From positions 62,001 through 126,000 of the forward strand of contig OX463788.1 in NCBI GenBank assembly GCA_949825025.1: a stretch of 64,000 nucleotides of DNA. Reading direction: 5' to 3'. This DNA is from Siphlonurus alternatus. Taxonomy: Eukaryota > Arthropoda > Insecta > Ephemeroptera > Siphlonuridae. Every line of letters begins with the position of its first letter. The stretch's first letter is position 1. Of this stretch, positions 61,701 through 64,000 are shown one piece after another. Both the position numbers and the translations under genes were made by a program. Under the pieces are notes generated by a model that made no database searches, had not been told where the DNA came from, and saw only the letters and a program-made list of their open reading frames with translations.

Positions 61701-63340
61701 AGTAAACGTCGTGCTTGTTACTGACACATCACAGATTATAGGACACAACGTCTTTTAATTGAATCCGTAAAAAAATTTGATTAAACCAGGGGAAAAAGGG
61801 TTAATTTTGTCTTGGAGGTGGAAATTTTTTAAAAAAAATCAACGATCCTCGGAATAAAAAAATTTCTAGGGTACGAAGTGTTCGTCGTGCCAGTTACTAA
61901 CAAATCACAGATTATAGGTAATAACATCCTTTAAATGAATCCGTAAAAAAATTTGATGAAACCAGGGGATAAAGGAACAATTTTGTCTTGGAGGTGGAAA
62001 CTTATTAAAAAAAATCAACGATCCTCGGTATAAAAAAATTTCTAGGGCATGAAGTGTACGTCGTGCCGGTTACTGATTCATCACAGATTATAGATAACAA
62101 CATCCTTTAAATGAATCCGTAAAAAAATTTGATGAAACCAGGGGATAAAGGAACAATTTTGTCTTGGAGGTGGAAATTTATTAAAAAAAATCAACGATCC
62201 TCGGTATAAAAAAATTTCTAGGGAACGAAGTAAACGTCGTGCCAGTTACTGACACATCACAGATTATTATGTAACAACATCCAATAAATGAATCCGTAAA
62301 AAAATTTGATGAAACCAGGATTTAAAGGAACAATTTTGTCTTGGAGGTGGAAAATTATTAAAAAATCAACGATCCTCGGTATAAAAAAATTTCTAGGGAA
62401 CGAAGTGTACGTCGTGCCAGTTACTAACACATCACAGATTATAGTTAACAACATCTTTTAAATGAATCCGTAAAAAAATTTGATGAAACCAGGGGATAAA
62501 GGAACAATTTTGTCTTGGAGATTGAAATTTATTAAAAAAAATCAACGATCCTCGGTATAAAAAATTTCTAGGGAACGAAGTGTACGTCTTGCCGGTTACT
62601 GACACATCACAGATTATAGGTAACAACATCTTTTAAATGAATCCATAAAAAAATTTGATGAAACCAGGGGATAAAGGAACAATTTTGTCTTGGAGGTAGA
62701 AATTTATTAAAAAAAAACAACGATCCTCGGTATAAAAAAATTTCTAGGGAACGAAGTAAACGTCGTGCCAGTTACTGACACATCACAGATTTTAGATATT
62801 AACTTCCTTTAAATGAATCCGTAAAAAAAGTTGATGAAACCAGGGAATAAAGGAACAATTTTGTCTTGGAGGTGGAAATTTTATTTATTAAAAAAAATCA
62901 ACGATCCTCGGCATAAAAAAATTTCTAGGGAACGAAGTAAACGTCGTGCCAGTTACTAACACATCACAGATTATAGGTAACAACATCATTTAAATGAATC
63001 CGTAAAAAAATTTGATGAAACCAGGGGATAAAGGAACAATTTTGTCTTGGAGGTGGAAATTTATTAAAAAAAATCAACGATCCTCGGAATAAAAAAATTT
63101 CTAGGGAACGAAGTAAACGTCGTGCCTGTTACTGACACATCACAGATTATAGGTAACAACATCCTTTAAATGAATCGGTAAAAAATTTTGATGAAACCAG
63201 GGGATAAGGGAACAATTTTGTTTTGAAGGTGGAAATTTATTAAAAAAAATCAACGATCCTCGGTATAAAAAAATTTCTAGGGAACGAAGTAAACGTTGTG
63301 CCAGTTACTGACACATCACAGATTATAGGACACAACGTCT
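52770..63340 (+). repeat. Higher-order repeat, two copies, period ~5285 bp (30 monomers)
   Basis: 52770 to about 58054 and 58055 to about 63340 match almost base for base. Spacing is 5285 bp up to about 55480 and 5281 bp after it, because the first copy has an extra ACGT (GGAGGTACGTGGAAA). This is the longest and most recent-looking duplication in the window. Confidence 0.9.
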
Positions 63341-64000
63341 TTTAAATGAATCCGTAAAAAAATTTGATGAAAACAGGGAATAAAGGAACAATTTTGTCTT
63401 GGAGGTGGAAATTTATTATAAAAAATCAACGATCCTCGGTATAAAAAAATTTCTAGGGAACGAAGTAAACGTCGTGGCAGTTACTGACACATCACAGATT
63501 ATAGGACACAACGTCCTTCAAATGAATCCGTAAAAAAATTTGATGAAACCAGGGGATAAAGGAACAATTTTGTCTTGGAGGTGGAAATTGATTAAAAAAA
63601 ATCAATGATCCTCAGTATAAAAAAATTTCTAGGGTACGAAGTGTACGTTGTGCCAGTTATTAACACATCACAGATTATAGGTAATAACATTCTTTAAATG
63701 AATCCGTAAAAAAAATTGATGAAACCAGGGAATAAAGGAACAATTTTGTCTTGGAGGTGGAAATTTATTAAAAAAAATCAACGATCCTCGGCATAAAAAA
63801 ATTTCTAGGGAACGAAGTAAACGTCGTGCCAGTTACTGACACATTACAGATTATAGGTAACAACATCCTTTAAATGAATCCGTAAAAAAATTTGATGAAA
63901 CCAGGGGATAAAGAAACAATTTTGTCTTGGAGGTGGAAACTTATTAAAAAAAATTAACGATCCTCGGTATAAAAAAAATTCTAGGGAATGAAGTGTACGT
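62720..64000 (+). repeat. Long-range copy of 49870-51148 (offset 12,852 bp)
   Basis: Rare variants recur in order: TTTAGATATTAACTTCC, AATCGGTAAAAAATTTTG, GAAAACAGGGAATAAAGG, GTCCTTCAAATG and AATCAATGATCCTCAG, at an offset of 12,852-12,853 bp from the 50-kb region. The match runs off the window end. Confidence 0.82.

Larger units (their letters stand above)
22737..64000 (+). repeat. Satellite array, ~176-bp monomer (right block)
   Basis: About 234 further monomers of the same satellite in the same orientation as the left block, continuing to the window edge. Variant monomers include a short A-run type (TTATTAAAAAATCAACG), an ATTTAATTTATT insertion type (for example near 25907, 28542, 39806, 50026), an AAAAAATCTAGGGAATG type (about 31,400-35,640), a GATCAAGGGTTAAAA type (near 39475, 41416, 44764) and a GGACACAACGTCC type. 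No gene, promoter or other insertion is seen in this 41 kb. Confidence 0.98.

Noticed and set aside
34184..62629. 62-90-codon minus-strand frames in the right array
   Set aside because: Same satellite by-product; two monomers fused when an A-run change keeps the frame open.
1..64000. CENP-B box in the satellite
   Set aside because: CTTCGTTCCCTAGAAA shares TTCG with the box but lacks the required downstream A and CGGG.

Overview
The window is eukaryotic, most likely from an insect or other arthropod. It holds one long same-strand satellite array with a single large DNA transposon inside it. The taxonomic guess rests on the type of element (an animal Polinton/Maverick with arthropod-style capsid, BIR and protein-primed polymerase genes), on GT-AG introns, and on TATA boxes and AATAAA signals. 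No host gene is visible, so the species cannot be named.

Satellite (1-6077 and 22737-64000): a tandem repeat of about 176 bp, all monomers in the same orientation on both sides of the transposon, roughly 270 copies. Monomers fall into recognisable variants that form higher-order repeats with periods of about 1585, 2287/2461, 2637, 1941/3347, 2291/2115 and 5285 bp, plus a long-range copy at 12,852 bp. The short reading frames that recur in the array are by-products of the repeat and not genes.

Transposon (6078-22736, 16.66 kb): a nearly complete Polinton/Maverick (adintovirus-like) element with ~245-250 bp terminal inverted repeats starting 5'-AGTAGATAGG. From left to right: an unknown gene (+); a leftward virion block with a BIR/IAP-like protein, the double-jelly-roll major capsid, a small protein hidden by a frame break, the minor capsid, the maturation protease and a PLA2/core-type protein; a rightward block with the packaging ATPase, a conserved Polinton protein of unknown function, a fibre-like repeat protein and the chromodomain integrase; then leftward protein-primed DNA polymerase B and a two-exon zinc-knuckle gene; finally a rightward three-exon small gene behind a triplicated upstream region. 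Most genes have their own TATA-like box 30-60 bp before the ATG, and the capsid-side and ATPase-side blocks diverge from a 77-bp shared promoter.

The gene set covers replication (PolB), integration (integrase), packaging (ATPase), capsid (major and minor) and maturation (protease), so the ancestor could probably make virions. This copy is damaged. PolB has two nonsense codons and a frame break, the protease has a stop before its catalytic Cys, and the ATPase, integrase, small virion protein and three-exon gene each carry a one-base discrepancy, mostly at homopolymers. The latter may be assembly errors or real decay. The element lacks the expected 6-bp target duplication; its flanks instead overlap by ~38-40 bp of satellite and belong to different monomer variants, so the locus was probably rearranged after insertion.
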